Origin: Undaria pinnatifida
Taxonomy: Eukaryota; Sar; Phaeophyceae; Laminariales; Alariaceae
Reading direction: 5' to 3'
Length of the DNA stretch: 64,000 nucleotides
Assembly (NCBI GenBank): GCA_012845835.1
Contig: JABAKD010000007.1
Coordinates: 2,015,016 to 2,079,015 of the forward strand
Part shown: in pieces, positions 36,101-38,904 of the stretch
Numbering within the stretch: position 1 is the first letter of the stretch
Layout of the letters: each line of letters opens with the position of its first letter
Made by a program: the position numbers and the translations under genes
The notes under the pieces: generated by a model
What the model was told of the DNA's origin: nothing
What the model saw: the letters and a program-made list of their open reading frames with translations, nothing else
Database searches by the model: none

Positions 36101-38904
36101 TACAACGTGAGTCTAATACAGTAAGGCAAGGTGTCTAAAGAAAGCGTGAGTCTAATATCCTTTGCCTGTCTTCGGATTGACCTTGCAGGAGTGTTCGCGG
36201 ATGAACGCGCTCTTGTCCGAGATCCGAAGGTCATTAATCGAGTTGGATAAGGGATTGAAGGGGCAACTCAACATGTCGCAGAGCATGGAGGACCTTTCAA
36301 CAGCGTTTGGCCTCAATGAGTGGCCAGGTCGCAATCCTTTCGCGCAGGTGCGACTGGTGACTGAAGATTGATGCCGTCATAGCGTCGAAGCACAATTTGA
36401 GACGGATTGGCTCCGCTGTGGTTGTTCTTTTACTGGTAGTTCATACAGCTGTCAAAGGTAGGTAATGTAACTTCGATGGGGGGCGTACAGGATGGATACG
36501 TGTTTGTACACGCTCACTTTTGTTTGAAGCCTGCTGAGTATAATGTGCAAGATTCAAGGGATGCCCAAACAAGGGGGCCCAATGGTGTCTACCGCTCACC
36601 ACACAACAAATCATCTCTCCTTTCCTCGTCCTGTTGCGTTTTCCGTTGGTGTTTTGTTCAGTGCGCTTGGGAGAAGTTGGCTTGGCCATCCAAGAAGAAT
36701 TTGCTGAGCGAATATATCGACATGCTCCGGCGCATAACTCAACTGTGTTCTTGGTCGGAAGATCTGGTGACACCGCAGTGTGTTTGGCTTCCTGGCTTGT
36801 TCAATCCCACCGCCTACCTCACGGCCGTGATGCAGGTAAATCAACCACATTACAGTATGCTGTTTAAACCTAAAGAGTGCGAAAAGCGATATTTTTTGTT
36901 GCACATACGATCAGGGTACCACCCGTTTTCAAGTAGGGACTTTTGTCGAAAATCACTCTCAATCGTTTAGGATATCGAACATAGAGATAGCAGACATCGT
37001 CTCTACAATTTGTTCTTTTTATAGCCGGTCGCCCCGGTGGTCTAGTGATTACCCTCGAATGCTACTTGAGTTGGTTCTGGGGTTCGAATCCGATGTGGGT
37101 CGGACTTTTGAGTTTTTTTGCAAAAACAAATTCAAAGGAAGCAAATGCTGAGAGTGCCTAGCAGCGCGGGTAGGCACAATTCGATGCGAGTCGACGAGGG
37201 AACAACTGGTCGGAATCTTCCCGCGATAAAAGTAAAGGCACGCACTGTAGTGGGGGGGGGGGCGAGAAGAGTCCACTTAGTGACCCCGGATCTGAGTTAT
37301 GTTTAGGCAGGGAGATGGAGAATGGAAAAGTTCGAAGATAATTGAAGGGATTAGCAAAAAAAACAAAAACAAAAAGTAGACCATGCTGCAGCACTTGAAT
37401 GCTCCTTTGCTCAGCAACGCAGCCTCTATACAATACTTCGGGTACTTGTCAGCTTGGGGCATCGGTAATGTAGTTCTGTGCAATATTTTGTGCACTTGTT
37501 GTGACCTTAGTGATTTGGTTTCTGTGCAAGCACTTTTGGGGGCATTGTGGACAGTGGAGCACCAGAGAATGTGTAGTGCTGGTGACTGATACGACAGTTG
37601 ATCCTTTTGGTGGTGATTGACTGCTGGGGATCTGATGTGAGGTGTGAACTTATTTAGATCTGAAGACAACAGGGGTTTCTACGTATCCTCTTCTGGATTC
37701 TGGTATGGGGATTCGGGAATGAAGTTAAGATCGCTCATTTTTTTCTTTCGGAGCTAATACAACAAATTCTCTCTCTCCTTTGGCACCTAAACGGTGCTGA
37801 CCAGCCCCCCTCAGGCCAAGTGGGGATACTTTCTGGTCAGTAGACCTTGCCTAGCTTAGGCGTGTCGATAGCAATCATTTGTTTACTTGTCAGATTGAGG
37901 CGACCGCCACGCTTTCCCTCCCGACAGGTGACCGCTCGAAGCACAGGGTCTCCATTGGACAAGATGACGACTGAAACACACATCAGCACCTTCATGGAGC
38001 CAGGGGAGGTGGAGTACTATCCTCAAGACGGGGCATTTGTTAGTGGTCTCTACATCGAAGGCGCCAGGTAAGATGTAGGAAGATTTAAAGAGAGTTCGAT
38101 AGCTCTAAATTTGCACAAAGCGGAGAACCAGGAGATGTTTACCAACAATATCACATTTTTGTGCAAGGGTGTTTTGGGGGATCTCTATTTGGTAGATCTC
38201 CATTTTGTGAGGTCGTTTTTAGGCGATGACAATTTTGTGGGGGTTGGTTTTGGGTTTTCAAACATTCAATTCCTTACATGTAATCATTCTCCGCTATATA
38301 TGTCCGACAAGGTGGGCGACGGGGGACGAAGCTGGAGATACGGAGATGATAACTGGTACGCCATGTGCAGGAAATCTCGTCGACAGCCGCCTGAAGGAGC
38401 TTTTGCCGCCTCTCCCTGTCATATATGTCAAGGCGGTTCCGGTTCAGGTGTGTACTTCAACTTTATTTTGTTCCTCGCCGCCCTCTTCGTTGTATTCAAG
38501 TCAAATATGGGTGTGTTTGTGTCTTGCGATGATGCCATAAATATGTCTGCAAGGAGGCACGAGTGTAGGTCCTAAACCACCTATTTTTGTGCAGTTCATT
38601 CAACTTTGTATTTCATTGTTCGACGGAATTGGTGTCGTTTCATTCTGCTGCGTTGGTTTCGCCTTTGGAATGTGCTTGTGCCCTAAACACGTTTCTTCGT
38701 GCGCACGATTTCTATTTGCAGCCAACTTGGGAACCGTCTGCTGTGGGATACATCCGTCACGACCCCAAAATCTACGAGGCACCCGTGTACATAACGAGCT
38801 TTAGAGGTCCCACCTATGTCTTCCTGGCGACTCTCAAGACCGAAGATCCCGTCAGCAAGTGGACCCTCACAGGGACTGCTGTGCTGTTGCAAACAGACGA
38901 ATAA
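205..38904 (+). CDS. Axonemal dynein heavy chain, outer-arm beta type, 3' half of gene (46 exons)
   Basis: This is the motor half of a ciliary dynein heavy chain, the AAA+ ATPase that slides axonemal doublet microtubules. Forty-six exons join with consistent phases to 2,062 residues ending in TAA at 38902-38904. Visible in order: AAA3 with [12 protein letters not shown]4 P-loop GVGGSGKQS, stalk coiled coil 1, microtubule-binding tip, coiled coil 2, AAA5 with [10 protein letters not shown], strut, AAA6 with FPGVDP and LLQNCHL, and the C-terminal domain ending [14 protein letters not shown]. Family heavy chains are about 4,500 residues, so the tail, linker, AAA1 and AAA2 lie upstream of the window. 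The C-terminal wording and the AAA5 IENL region resemble DNAH9/11/17 and ODA4; the subclass is an inference. All introns are GT-AG except one GC-AG. No stop or frameshift interrupts the joined exons. Confidence 0.95.
1158..1277 (+). CDS. Dynein exon 2: AAA3 sensor region
   Basis: Forty residues starting [20 protein letters not shown], the AAA3 sensor 1 and arginine-containing motif found in nearly all axonemal heavy chains, then a short helix ending LLTIYQ. Acceptor CCCAG, donor GTGGGC, phase 0 at both ends. The next intron carries the G-tract dispersed repeat. Confidence 0.95.
1619..1765 (+). repeat. Dispersed repeat copy 1 with poly-G tracts
   Basis: Begins near a G-run at 1615-1621, continues through agccgtaatcgtatgacca and gggacggagcacgtcgggtt, and ends in a G homopolymer of about 19 at 1745-1763. 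A clearly homologous inverted copy lies at 12745-12870 in intron 15, with G-rich tracts on the matching side. It behaves like an interspersed element of unknown class. Confidence 0.6.
1913..2005 (+). CDS. Dynein exon 3: AAA3 small domain
   Basis: Thirty-one residues starting [11 protein letters not shown] and ending KAALGLHSQ, fitting the short helical segment between the AAA3 sensor and the next conserved block. Acceptor CACAG, donor GTGTGA, phase 0 at both ends, so it bridges exons 2 and 4 exactly. The intron that follows holds a 96-bp tandem repeat. Confidence 0.88.
2168..2514 (+). repeat. Intronic tandem repeat, unit about 96 bp, 3.6 copies
   Basis: Copies start near 2168, 2268, 2362 and 2461, each opening with a variant of ttggcctttggtttgtcttt, then a GTCGTA stretch and gactggatggact. 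The copies are diverged, so the duplication is old. It fills most of intron 3. Confidence 0.75.
2613..2786 (+). CDS. Dynein exon 4: end of AAA3
   Basis: Fifty-eight residues with [18 protein letters not shown] and [13 protein letters not shown], the hallmark FHY-FN-R-LSN-FQG block closing AAA3. Acceptor AACAG, donor GTGAGG, phase 0. The downstream 378-bp intron contains one copy of a small dispersed repeat (2868-2975). Confidence 0.95.
2868..2975 (+). repeat. Dispersed intronic repeat family X, copy 1
   Basis: Shares gctgttgttttagcatcaactcatcgccat, a gggcagg core and actctggagtagaagaat with copies at 6660-6765 (same strand) and 11075-11200 (inverted). A short non-coding interspersed element is the likely explanation; its class is unknown. 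Confidence 0.5.
3165..3326 (+). CDS. Dynein exon 5: AAA3-AAA4 linker
   Basis: Fifty-four residues from [19 protein letters not shown] to [12 protein letters not shown], the loop before AAA4 where family members read FCHFA. Acceptor TTGCAG, donor GTAATG, phase 0. The 912-bp intron that follows is AT-rich and T-run-rich, with no gene that I can see. Confidence 0.92.
4239..4346 (+). CDS. Dynein exon 6: AAA4 N-terminal segment
   Basis: Thirty-six residues including [20 protein letters not shown], the AAA4 entry motif (YNE, then M-LVLFEDA-H). Acceptor TTCAG, donor GTAAGA, phase 0. The donor and the first intron bases are copied in degenerate form near 4778, about 430 bp downstream. Confidence 0.94.
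4468..4600 (+). repeat. Dispersed intronic repeat family Y, copy 1
   Basis: The string from catgggattgcttttcg through gagctcctcaaatggtaaggagcct to gcacccctaaagtagcatg resembles 15728-15850 and, in its last part, 31480-31530. Shared order and spacing suggest one interspersed family. There is no coding content. Confidence 0.5.
4640..5425 (+). repeat. Series of local tandem duplications in intron 6
   Basis: Four blocks follow one another. A unit of about 190 bp is repeated once (4640-4900). A roughly 62-bp unit with aaggagaggggata occurs twice (4990-5095). A roughly 50-bp unit with catatcgagcagtcac occurs three times (5108-5228). A unit of about 84 bp with acgttcacccgttnttgccagagaacttgct occurs twice (5250-5420). 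Nothing codes here. Confidence 0.75.
5472..5663 (+). CDS. Dynein exon 7: AAA4 Walker A
   Basis: Sixty-four residues with [20 protein letters not shown], the AAA4 nucleotide-binding P-loop with GxGGSGKQS, followed by the conserved [17 protein letters not shown] helix. Acceptor CCAG, donor GTATGT, phase 0. The P-loop lysine is intact, so AAA4 should bind nucleotide as in other axonemal dyneins. Confidence 0.97.
5896..6003 (+). repeat. 54-bp tandem duplication in intron 7
   Basis: Two copies of a unit reading aaaaa-gcgctaccattat then caccatggcattgaatgcgttgagacag, adjacent to each other. The rest of the 802-bp intron holds nothing recognisable. Confidence 0.7.
6466..6606 (+). CDS. Dynein exon 8: AAA4 Walker B
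   Basis: Forty-seven residues with [18 protein letters not shown] and [12 protein letters not shown], the AAA4 Walker B-like segment FLLTDSQI and the NDLLASG-IPDLF motif. Acceptor CACAG, donor GTGAGT, phase 0. The flanking sequence reads YNK then AGNKDEG, matching the family KAG-K-EG. Confidence 0.96.
6660..6765 (+). repeat. Dispersed intronic repeat family X, copy 2
   Basis: Carries ggtctagtccgtggtcacaggacaggatccaacaactctgg, very close to the inverted copy at 11075-11200 and more distantly like 2868-2975. The rest of intron 8 is unremarkable. Confidence 0.55.
7094..7277 (+). CDS. Dynein exon 9: AAA4 sensor segment
   Basis: Sixty-one residues plus one base, with [20 protein letters not shown] followed by [17 protein letters not shown], the AAA4 sensor motif (LH-VL-FSPVG--FR-R---FP-L). 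Acceptor TTTCAG, donor GTGAGC, exit phase 1, completed by exon 10 to give Asp before WF. Confidence 0.96.
7278..9188 (+). other. Intron 9, repeat-rich, 1.9 kb
   Basis: The first 700 bp show no recognisable feature. After that come a 20-27 bp minisatellite (8030-8278) and a 303-bp tandem duplication (8608-9213) whose second copy runs into exon 10. No gene is seen on either strand. Confidence 0.8.
8030..8278 (+). repeat. Minisatellite, unit 20-27 bp, about 10 copies
   Basis: Variants of gatcgtctgcgaacgtcgta recur head to tail. Openness of several reverse frames here is a by-product of the repeat and not evidence for a gene. Confidence 0.8.
8608..9213 (+). repeat. 303-bp tandem duplication crossing the intron 9/exon 10 junction
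   Basis: The string acgttgttatttcaatgtc recurs exactly 303 bp apart (8607 and 8910), and everything between follows suit. The first copy contains the acceptor AG and first 22 bases of exon 10 (8886-8907). It carries a TGA where exon 10 has TGG, and a GTACGT follows at the junction. Confidence 0.85.
9189..9357 (+). CDS. Dynein exon 10: end of AAA4
   Basis: Encodes [19 protein letters not shown] and continues to ESFKTVERR, the invariant DWF-PWP-DAL block leading to the stalk. Acceptor CAACAG at 9188, donor GTGGGT, entry phase 1 and exit phase 2. The start of this exon is duplicated 303 bp upstream. Confidence 0.96.
9643..9811 (+). CDS. Dynein exon 11: stalk coiled coil 1, start
   Basis: Begins [20 protein letters not shown], matching the family V-T-P-SYLELI--Y entry into the stalk, then a charged heptad-like helix ending [12 protein letters not shown]. 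Acceptor CCAG, donor GTGATC, exit phase 0. The 381-bp intron after it holds nothing that I recognise. Confidence 0.95.
10193..10333 (+). CDS. Dynein exon 12: stalk coiled coil 1
   Basis: Forty-seven residues, [20 protein letters not shown] through [14 protein letters not shown], an uninterrupted heptad helix rich in Glu, Lys, Gln and Ala. Acceptor CCCAG, donor GTATGT, phase 0. About 152 bp into the intron the sequence after the donor recurs in degraded form (10486 onward), with GT changed to AT. Confidence 0.93.
10925..11020 (+). CDS. Dynein exon 13: stalk coiled coil 1, distal
   Basis: Thirty-two residues with [19 protein letters not shown], the conserved L-KA-PA--AA-AAL-TL motif near the stalk tip. 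Acceptor CCCAG, donor GTGACT, phase 0. The next intron holds family X copy 3 and an imperfect tandem repeat at 11390-11600. Confidence 0.95.
11075..11200 (-). repeat. Dispersed intronic repeat family X, copy 3 (inverted)
   Basis: On the minus strand it reads agcccgcggtcacaggacaggttcc and then tactctggagttgaagaatt, close to 6700-6760. Its inverted orientation shows dispersal rather than simple local duplication. Confidence 0.55.
11390..11660 (+). repeat. Tandem and dispersed repeat block in intron 13
   Basis: A unit containing gcttaagctcaccacacttccac occurs twice (about 11413 and 11518). The second copy continues into catacatatcgtttgtcgatttaac, related to 39925-40000. A 16-bp unit (taatgtacctttttaa) is repeated four times just before the exon 14 acceptor (about 11605-11655). 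Confidence 0.6.
11675..11837 (+). CDS. Dynein exon 14: microtubule-binding domain
   Basis: Fifty-four residues plus one base. Contains [20 protein letters not shown], the KP-PP-GV--V--A---L signature at the start of the stalk-tip microtubule-binding domain, and ends with the [10 protein letters not shown] helix. Acceptor TTTCAG, donor GTGAGT, exit phase 1. Confidence 0.96.
12307..12494 (+). CDS. Dynein exon 15: microtubule-binding domain, distal
   Basis: Encodes [20 protein letters not shown] and later [35 protein letters not shown]. These correspond to the family F---L--YDKD-I segment and the AA-GLC-WV--I motif that closes the tip. Acceptor CCGTAG, donor GTGAGA after ATG at 12494, entry phase 1 and exit phase 0. 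Confidence 0.95.
12745..12870 (-). repeat. Dispersed repeat copy 2 with G/C tracts (inverted)
   Basis: Reverse complement reads agccgtagtcatacgacta and gggacggggtacgtcgggttttcac, matching 1640-1725, with poly-G stretches at 12843-12870 on the matching side. The surrounding intron 15 (12495-13220) contains no gene that I can support. Confidence 0.6.
13221..13303 (+). CDS. Dynein exon 16: stalk coiled coil 2, start
   Basis: Twenty-seven residues plus two bases: [20 protein letters not shown] and on, the family Y-DV---V-PKR--L--A classic start of the returning stalk helix. Acceptor CTGCAG, donor GTGAGA, exit phase 2. The 782-bp intron after it shows nothing recognisable. Confidence 0.94.
14086..14179 (+). 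CDS. Dynein exon 17: stalk coiled coil 2
   Basis: Thirty-one residues after the split Thr codon: [20 protein letters not shown] then [11 protein letters not shown], heptads matching the L-----VA-LE--L--L---F-A motif of coiled coil 2. Acceptor CTGCAG, donor GTACGT, exit phase 0. Intron 17 (458 bp) has an open stretch at 14384-14692 that I regard as non-coding. Confidence 0.95.
14638..14801 (+). CDS. Dynein exon 18: end of coiled coil 2 and start of AAA5
   Basis: Encodes [20 protein letters not shown] followed by [15 protein letters not shown], the A--L---L--E--RW---- and GDVLLA-AFISY motifs at the stalk-AAA5 boundary. Acceptor CGACAG, donor GTACTG, exit phase 2. The following 623-bp intron shows nothing that I recognise. 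Confidence 0.95.
15425..15506 (+). CDS. Dynein exon 19: AAA5 start
   Basis: Twenty-seven residues, [20 protein letters not shown] through QKELQ, with the invariant YxGPF. Acceptor TTCAG, donor GTACTT, exit phase 0. The downstream intron (827 bp) contains family Y copy 2. Confidence 0.94.
15728..15850 (+). repeat. Dispersed intronic repeat family Y, copy 2
   Basis: Contains catgggattgttcatcg, ggagctccagaagtgaagagcct and tgcacccctaccgtagc in the same order as 4468-4600. A shorter relative sits at 31480-31530. No coding potential. Confidence 0.5.
16334..16450 (+). CDS. Dynein exon 20: AAA5
   Basis: Thirty-nine residues with [20 protein letters not shown] then LPNDQ, the family P---LTDDA-IA-WN-EGLP-D signature of AAA5. 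Acceptor GCGCAG, donor GTATCT, phase 0. The intron after it is packed with a degenerate roughly 20-bp repeat. Confidence 0.96.
16465..16870 (+). repeat. Degenerate minisatellite in intron 20
   Basis: Irregular copies of acactccaacactccaaatgctag-like units spaced by gtgttaccc/gtataatat strings. Open frames across it on both strands are repeat artefacts. Confidence 0.6.
16979..17050 (+). CDS. Dynein exon 21: AAA5 Walker B region
   Basis: Twenty-four residues: [20 protein letters not shown] then PQLQ, matching S-ENA-I-----RWPL-IDPQLQ. Acceptor ACTAG, donor GTGAGT, phase 0. Intron 21 (1,043 bp) contains T-rich sequence and no recognisable gene. Confidence 0.96.
18094..18203 (+). CDS. Dynein exon 22: AAA5
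   Basis: Thirty-six residues plus two bases: [20 protein letters not shown] then [17 protein letters not shown], following directly on DPQLQ as in the family (Q---WIK). Acceptor ACACAG. The donor is GTCCGT at 18204, chosen because the joined codon GG-G gives the family ENG before the IENL segment. Confidence 0.94.
18535..18675 (+). CDS. Dynein exon 23: AAA5
   Basis: Encodes [20 protein letters not shown] and later [20 protein letters not shown], the family LIENL-E-LDPVLDP and Y-IKLGD-E-EYNP-FRL blocks. Acceptor ACCAG, donor GTAGGT, entry and exit phase 2. Confidence 0.97.
18690..18905 (+). repeat. Imperfect tandem repeat, unit about 55-65 bp, in intron 23
   Basis: Four diverged copies of ttcctacaccgttgggtttgat followed by ttgggcaag-gatgc. 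Further weak duplication containing tcttgacgtatgcg-at occurs at about 19000 and 19068. Confidence 0.65.
19417..19522 (+). CDS. Dynein exon 24: AAA5 to strut
   Basis: Encodes [20 protein letters not shown] and [13 protein letters not shown], the near-invariant L-TKL-NPHY-PE--A----INF-VT--GLEDQ block. Acceptor GTGCAG, donor GTACGC, exit phase 0. The 539-bp intron that follows has no recognisable feature. Confidence 0.97.
20062..20200 (+). CDS. Dynein exon 25: strut/buttress helix
   Basis: Forty-six residues plus one base: [20 protein letters not shown] and [16 protein letters not shown], the L---VV--ERPDLE coiled-coil strut that braces the stalk. Acceptor TGGCAG, donor GTGCAG (weak but phase-consistent), exit phase 1. 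Confidence 0.94.
20597..20697 (+). CDS. Dynein exon 26: strut coiled coil
   Basis: Thirty-three codons after the split Gly: [20 protein letters not shown] then [13 protein letters not shown], matching G-ILDD-ELI--LE-TK. Acceptor AATAG, donor GTGGGT, exit phase 0. The 1,278-bp intron after it holds the 70-bp tandem repeat and otherwise nothing recognised. Confidence 0.94.
20965..21130 (+). repeat. Tandem repeat, unit about 65-70 bp, in intron 26
   Basis: Copies contain ctctaacaat-ctggtgttccta and aataaatagcgaa, roughly two and a half times in succession. Reverse-strand open frames here are shadows of the repeat. Confidence 0.7.
21976..22104 (+). CDS. Dynein exon 27: strut to AAA6
   Basis: Forty-three residues: [20 protein letters not shown] then [19 protein letters not shown], the R--Y-P-A-R-S-L-F---DL--I-P-Y-YSL--F motif. 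Acceptor TTAG, donor GTTTGT, phase 0. Confidence 0.96.
22105..22450 (+). repeat. Imperfect tandem repeat, unit about 120-130 bp, in intron 27
   Basis: Three diverged copies with cctgcagtac-agtagtagct-gac, accatgttttaa-cac and gtgctttga. The first copy starts just after the exon 27 donor. The rest of intron 27 (to 22963) shows nothing recognisable. Confidence 0.6.
22964..23199 (+). CDS. Dynein exon 28: acidic insert before AAA6
   Basis: Starts [17 protein letters not shown], fitting the family VF--A---A, then departs into a low-complexity stretch of about 60 residues dominated by Asp, Glu, Gly and Ala, closing [10 protein letters not shown]. The family has only a short loop there, so this looks like a lineage-specific acidic insertion. 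Acceptor AATAG, donor GTAAAG, exit phase 2. The longest exon here at 236 bp. Confidence 0.92.
24071..24996 (+). repeat. Degenerate copies of the exon 29 acceptor and exon start in intron 28
   Basis: At least six stretches resemble the real ttaggtgtggcgtacttgtt at 24994: about 24071, 24266, 24325, 24452, 24551 and 24736. They often continue into a nacgcagtgaccgagacagt-like string and a following cacccc-rich segment. Copies at 24551 and 24266 keep the AG but meet stops. Upstream, 23200-24000 has no clear feature. Confidence 0.8.
24997..25162 (+). CDS. Dynein exon 29: AAA6 start
   Basis: Completes the split Arg, then [20 protein letters not shown] and [17 protein letters not shown], the T---Y--V-RGLFE-DKL-F---L-L-I motif entering AAA6. 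Acceptor GTTTAG, donor GTATGA, exit phase 0. The 478-bp intron that follows holds nothing recognised. Confidence 0.95.
25641..25781 (+). CDS. Dynein exon 30: AAA6
   Basis: Forty-seven residues: [20 protein letters not shown] and [13 protein letters not shown], corresponding to the family P--WLS---W--I--L loop. Acceptor CCCAG, donor GTAGGT, phase 0. The last 19 exon bases and first intron bases are repeated 58 bp downstream with the donor destroyed. Confidence 0.93.
25763..25878 (+). repeat. 58-bp tandem duplication crossing the exon 30 donor
   Basis: The unit cgattcagatgactggcag-gtaggtggtgaac begins at 25763 and again at 25821. In the second copy the GT is AT (ataagt), so it cannot act as a standard donor. 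Both copies run to aatttaagtgttta. Confidence 0.9.
26133..26276 (+). CDS. Dynein exon 31: AAA6
   Basis: Forty-eight residues, ending [20 protein letters not shown] then AKWIGA, the F-RLLLLR-LRPDR motif. Acceptor TCCAG. Donor GTCAGT at 26277 is the one keeping phase 0 with exon 32. The 752-bp intron contains a GATGAC-rich stretch at 26318-26385 and a triple 14-bp repeat. Confidence 0.94.
26794..26832 (+). repeat. 14-bp tandem repeat, three copies
   Basis: Three copies of gtagatgggcgtg in intron 31. Too short to have any visible function. Confidence 0.75.
27029..27191 (+). CDS. Dynein exon 32: AAA6 P-loop-like segment
   Basis: Fifty-four residues plus one base: [20 protein letters not shown] and [20 protein letters not shown], the family S--TP--F-LSPGVDPT segment, a degenerate P-loop since AAA6 does not hydrolyse ATP. 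Acceptor TTTAG, donor GTGAGG, exit phase 1. Confidence 0.96.
27293..27397 (+). repeat. 18-bp minisatellite, nearly six copies
   Basis: The unit tttgagagcactcttgct is repeated almost perfectly in intron 32. It is a multiple of three, so it opens frames on both strands, but it is intronic. Confidence 0.9.
27588..27690 (+). repeat. 63-bp tandem duplication crossing the exon 33 acceptor
   Basis: tatcaggaaaactcatcaacat (AG at 27593-27594) is followed 63 bp later by tatcaggaaagttcatcaacat (AG at 27656-27657), the real acceptor. The upstream copy keeps its AG and reads open for 21 codons into exon 33 in the same frame. Confidence 0.85.
27658..27721 (+). CDS. Dynein exon 33: AAA6, with GC-AG donor
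   Basis: A 64-bp exon: [20 protein letters not shown] then ER, matching the family ISLGQGQ-P-AE motif. Entry phase 1. The donor is GCGAGT at 27722, preceded by AG. It is the only choice that joins in frame to exon 34; the GT at 27726 would shift frame. Confidence 0.9.
27934..28050 (+). CDS. Dynein exon 34: AAA6 Walker B-like
   Basis: Completes Arg, then [20 protein letters not shown] and [11 protein letters not shown], the hallmark G-WV-LQNCHL--SW-P-LE. Acceptor GACAG, donor GTGAGA, exit phase 2. The 747-bp intron that follows holds nothing that I recognise. Confidence 0.97.
28798..28876 (+). CDS. Dynein exon 35: AAA6 sensor
   Basis: Twenty-six residues after the split Arg codon: [20 protein letters not shown] then MQSCIK, the family FR-FIS-EP----IP--LLQ-CIK. 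Acceptor GCCAG, donor GTGAGG, exit phase 0. Confidence 0.95.
29160..29325 (+). repeat. 84-bp tandem duplication crossing the exon 36 acceptor
   Basis: tgttcacgtgtcttacggtgacgttcccttcacgtcgccaacgag is repeated 84 bp later, ending at the true acceptor cttcaggtcgccaacgag. In the upstream copy AG is AC, so it is dead as an acceptor; its frame also meets TAA after nine codons. Weaker GTGGGCA-type repeats precede it at 29060-29150. Confidence 0.9.
29303..29450 (+). CDS. Dynein exon 36: AAA6 to C-terminal linker
   Basis: Forty-nine residues plus one base: [20 protein letters not shown] and [16 protein letters not shown], the family NEPP-GLK-NL---- and --LF-LC-FHA-V-ERR. Acceptor TTCAG, donor GTAAGA, exit phase 1. 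Confidence 0.97.
29780..29863 (+). CDS. Dynein exon 37
   Basis: Twenty-seven codons: [20 protein letters not shown] then TICANVL, the invariant R-KFG--GW---Y-FN--DL motif. Acceptor CTCAG, donor GTAAGC, entry and exit phase 1. Confidence 0.97.
30105..30410 (+). repeat. TAAC tetranucleotide run and ATTAAATACC minisatellite in intron 37
   Basis: About ten (aact)n units lie at 30105-30147. At 30253-30408, about a dozen degenerate copies of accattaaat follow. The rest of the 1,017-bp intron holds nothing recognised. Confidence 0.8.
30881..31005 (+). CDS. Dynein exon 38
   Basis: Forty-one codons after the split Gly: [20 protein letters not shown] and [20 protein letters not shown], the hallmark VPW--LRY-FGEI-YGGHITD-WDRR---TYL. 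Acceptor TTGCAG, donor GTGAGT, entry phase 1 and exit phase 0. Confidence 0.98.
31006..33888 (+). other. Intron 38, largest in the gene (2.9 kb)
   Basis: Contains a fragment of family Y (31480-31530) and two blocks of a palindromic repeat (31930-32300 and 32820-33260). The remainder (31006-31470, 32440-32780, 33260-33888) shows no recognisable feature. Confidence 0.8.
31930..33260 (+). repeat. Palindrome-bearing repeats gcGGATATCCGC-tccgtgac in intron 38
   Basis: Two blocks (31930-32300, 32820-33260) contain over a dozen copies of gcggatatccgctccgtgac-like units at irregular spacing, each centred on the palindrome gcggatatccgc. Irregular spacing and the palindrome differ from the simple tandem repeats in other introns. 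Confidence 0.75.
33889..33972 (+). CDS. Dynein exon 39
   Basis: Twenty-eight residues: [20 protein letters not shown] then DPTVHDFQ, corresponding to the linker between the WDRR---YL block and the C-terminal domain. Acceptor TCTAG, donor GTGAAC, phase 0. The 318-bp intron after it shows nothing. Confidence 0.9.
34291..34423 (+). CDS. Dynein exon 40: C-terminal domain start
   Basis: Forty-four residues plus one base: [20 protein letters not shown] and [20 protein letters not shown], the family [16 protein letters not shown]-- motif. Acceptor GACAG, donor GTCAGT, exit phase 1. Confidence 0.97.
35041..35361 (+). mobile_element. LTR copy in dynein intron 40
   Basis: Opens tgtggacagtagaacacc and closes ggcgtgtctata. 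It is the reverse complement of the LTR family at 42218-44163, preceded by the element-end string ttttgggagcat. About 321 bp, diverged. Its terminal hairpin is closed by atagac/gtctat. The rest of intron 40 (34424-35040, 35362-35563) shows nothing recognisable. Confidence 0.8.
35564..35727 (+). CDS. Dynein exon 41: C-terminal domain
   Basis: Fifty-four codons after the split Gly: [20 protein letters not shown] then [13 protein letters not shown] and PFVVVALQ, matching the family ------ILE-LP--FD and PY-VV--QE. Acceptor TCTCAG, donor GTAATT at 35728, exit phase 0. The 3' half of the exon and its donor are duplicated just downstream, giving an alternative in-frame donor at 35866. Confidence 0.94.
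35636..35875 (+). repeat. 138-bp tandem duplication crossing the exon 41 donor
   Basis: gacaacttcgagatgatcac through ccctacag-gtaatt (end at 35727) recurs as gacaacgtcgagatgatcac through cttacag-gtaatt (end at 35865). The intervening 138 bp contain no stop in the exon frame and equal 46 codons. Both donors are GTAATT. Confidence 0.9.
36189..36347 (+). CDS. Dynein exon 42: C-terminal domain
   Basis: Fifty-three residues: [20 protein letters not shown] and [16 protein letters not shown], the family QE-ER-N-LL--I--SL--L--GLKG-L-MS--ME-L motif. Acceptor TTGCAG, donor GTGCGA, phase 0. Confidence 0.97.
36662..36835 (+). CDS. Dynein exon 43: C-terminal domain
   Basis: Fifty-eight residues: [20 protein letters not shown] and [20 protein letters not shown], the family P--W---AYPS-K-L--W--DL and -WL-G-FNPQ-FLTA--Q blocks. 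Acceptor GTTCAG, donor GTAAAT, phase 0. Confidence 0.97.
37024..37376 (+). mobile_element. tRNA-derived SINE-like element in intron 43
   Basis: The head has an A-box-like tggtctagtga near 37038 and a perfect B box ggttcgaatcc at 37081-37091. A 5-bp anticodon-like stem with loop atgctac (anticodon GCT, serine-like) lies between. The T stem and acceptor stem do not pair, so it is not a working tRNA. After about 270 bp it ends in an A-rich tail (37356-37376). This order is that of a SINE. A target-site duplication is not obvious. Confidence 0.6.
37546..37870 (+). mobile_element. LTR copy in dynein intron 43
   Basis: Begins tgtggacagtggagcacc after cttttgggggcat and ends ggcgtgtcgata, reverse-complementary to the LTRs at 42218-44163. 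It lies about 170 bp after the SINE-like element and ends about 60 bp before the exon 44 acceptor. Confidence 0.8.
37928..38067 (+). CDS. Dynein exon 44: C-terminal barrel
   Basis: Forty-six residues plus two bases: [20 protein letters not shown] and [13 protein letters not shown], the family A------PLD-M------- and DGA-V-GL-LEGARW motif. Acceptor GACAG, donor GTAAGA, exit phase 2. Confidence 0.97.
38312..38447 (+). CDS. Dynein exon 45: C-terminal barrel
   Basis: Completes Arg, then [20 protein letters not shown] and [19 protein letters not shown], the family W------L-ES-PK-L---MP-I---P segment. The acceptor is ACAAG (A-rich rather than pyrimidine-C-AG) but is the only one restoring GARW in phase. 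Donor GTGTGT, exit phase 0. Confidence 0.93.
38722..38904 (+). CDS. Dynein exon 46: C-terminus and stop
   Basis: Sixty residues and [34 protein letters not shown], then [14 protein letters not shown]. This matches the heavy-chain end Y-CP-YKT--R--TYV----LKT-----KW-L-GVALL-Q. Acceptor TTGCAG, phase 0. No clear polyadenylation signal is recognised downstream. Confidence 0.98.
   Translation, partial: PTWEPSAVGYIRHDPKIYEAPVYITSFRGPTYVFLATLKTEDPVSKWTLTGTAVLLQTDE

Noticed and set aside
37024-37105. Functional tRNA-Ser (GCT)
   Set aside because: The B box and anticodon-like arm are present, but the T stem and acceptor stem do not pair and there is no long variable arm, so a SINE head is more likely.
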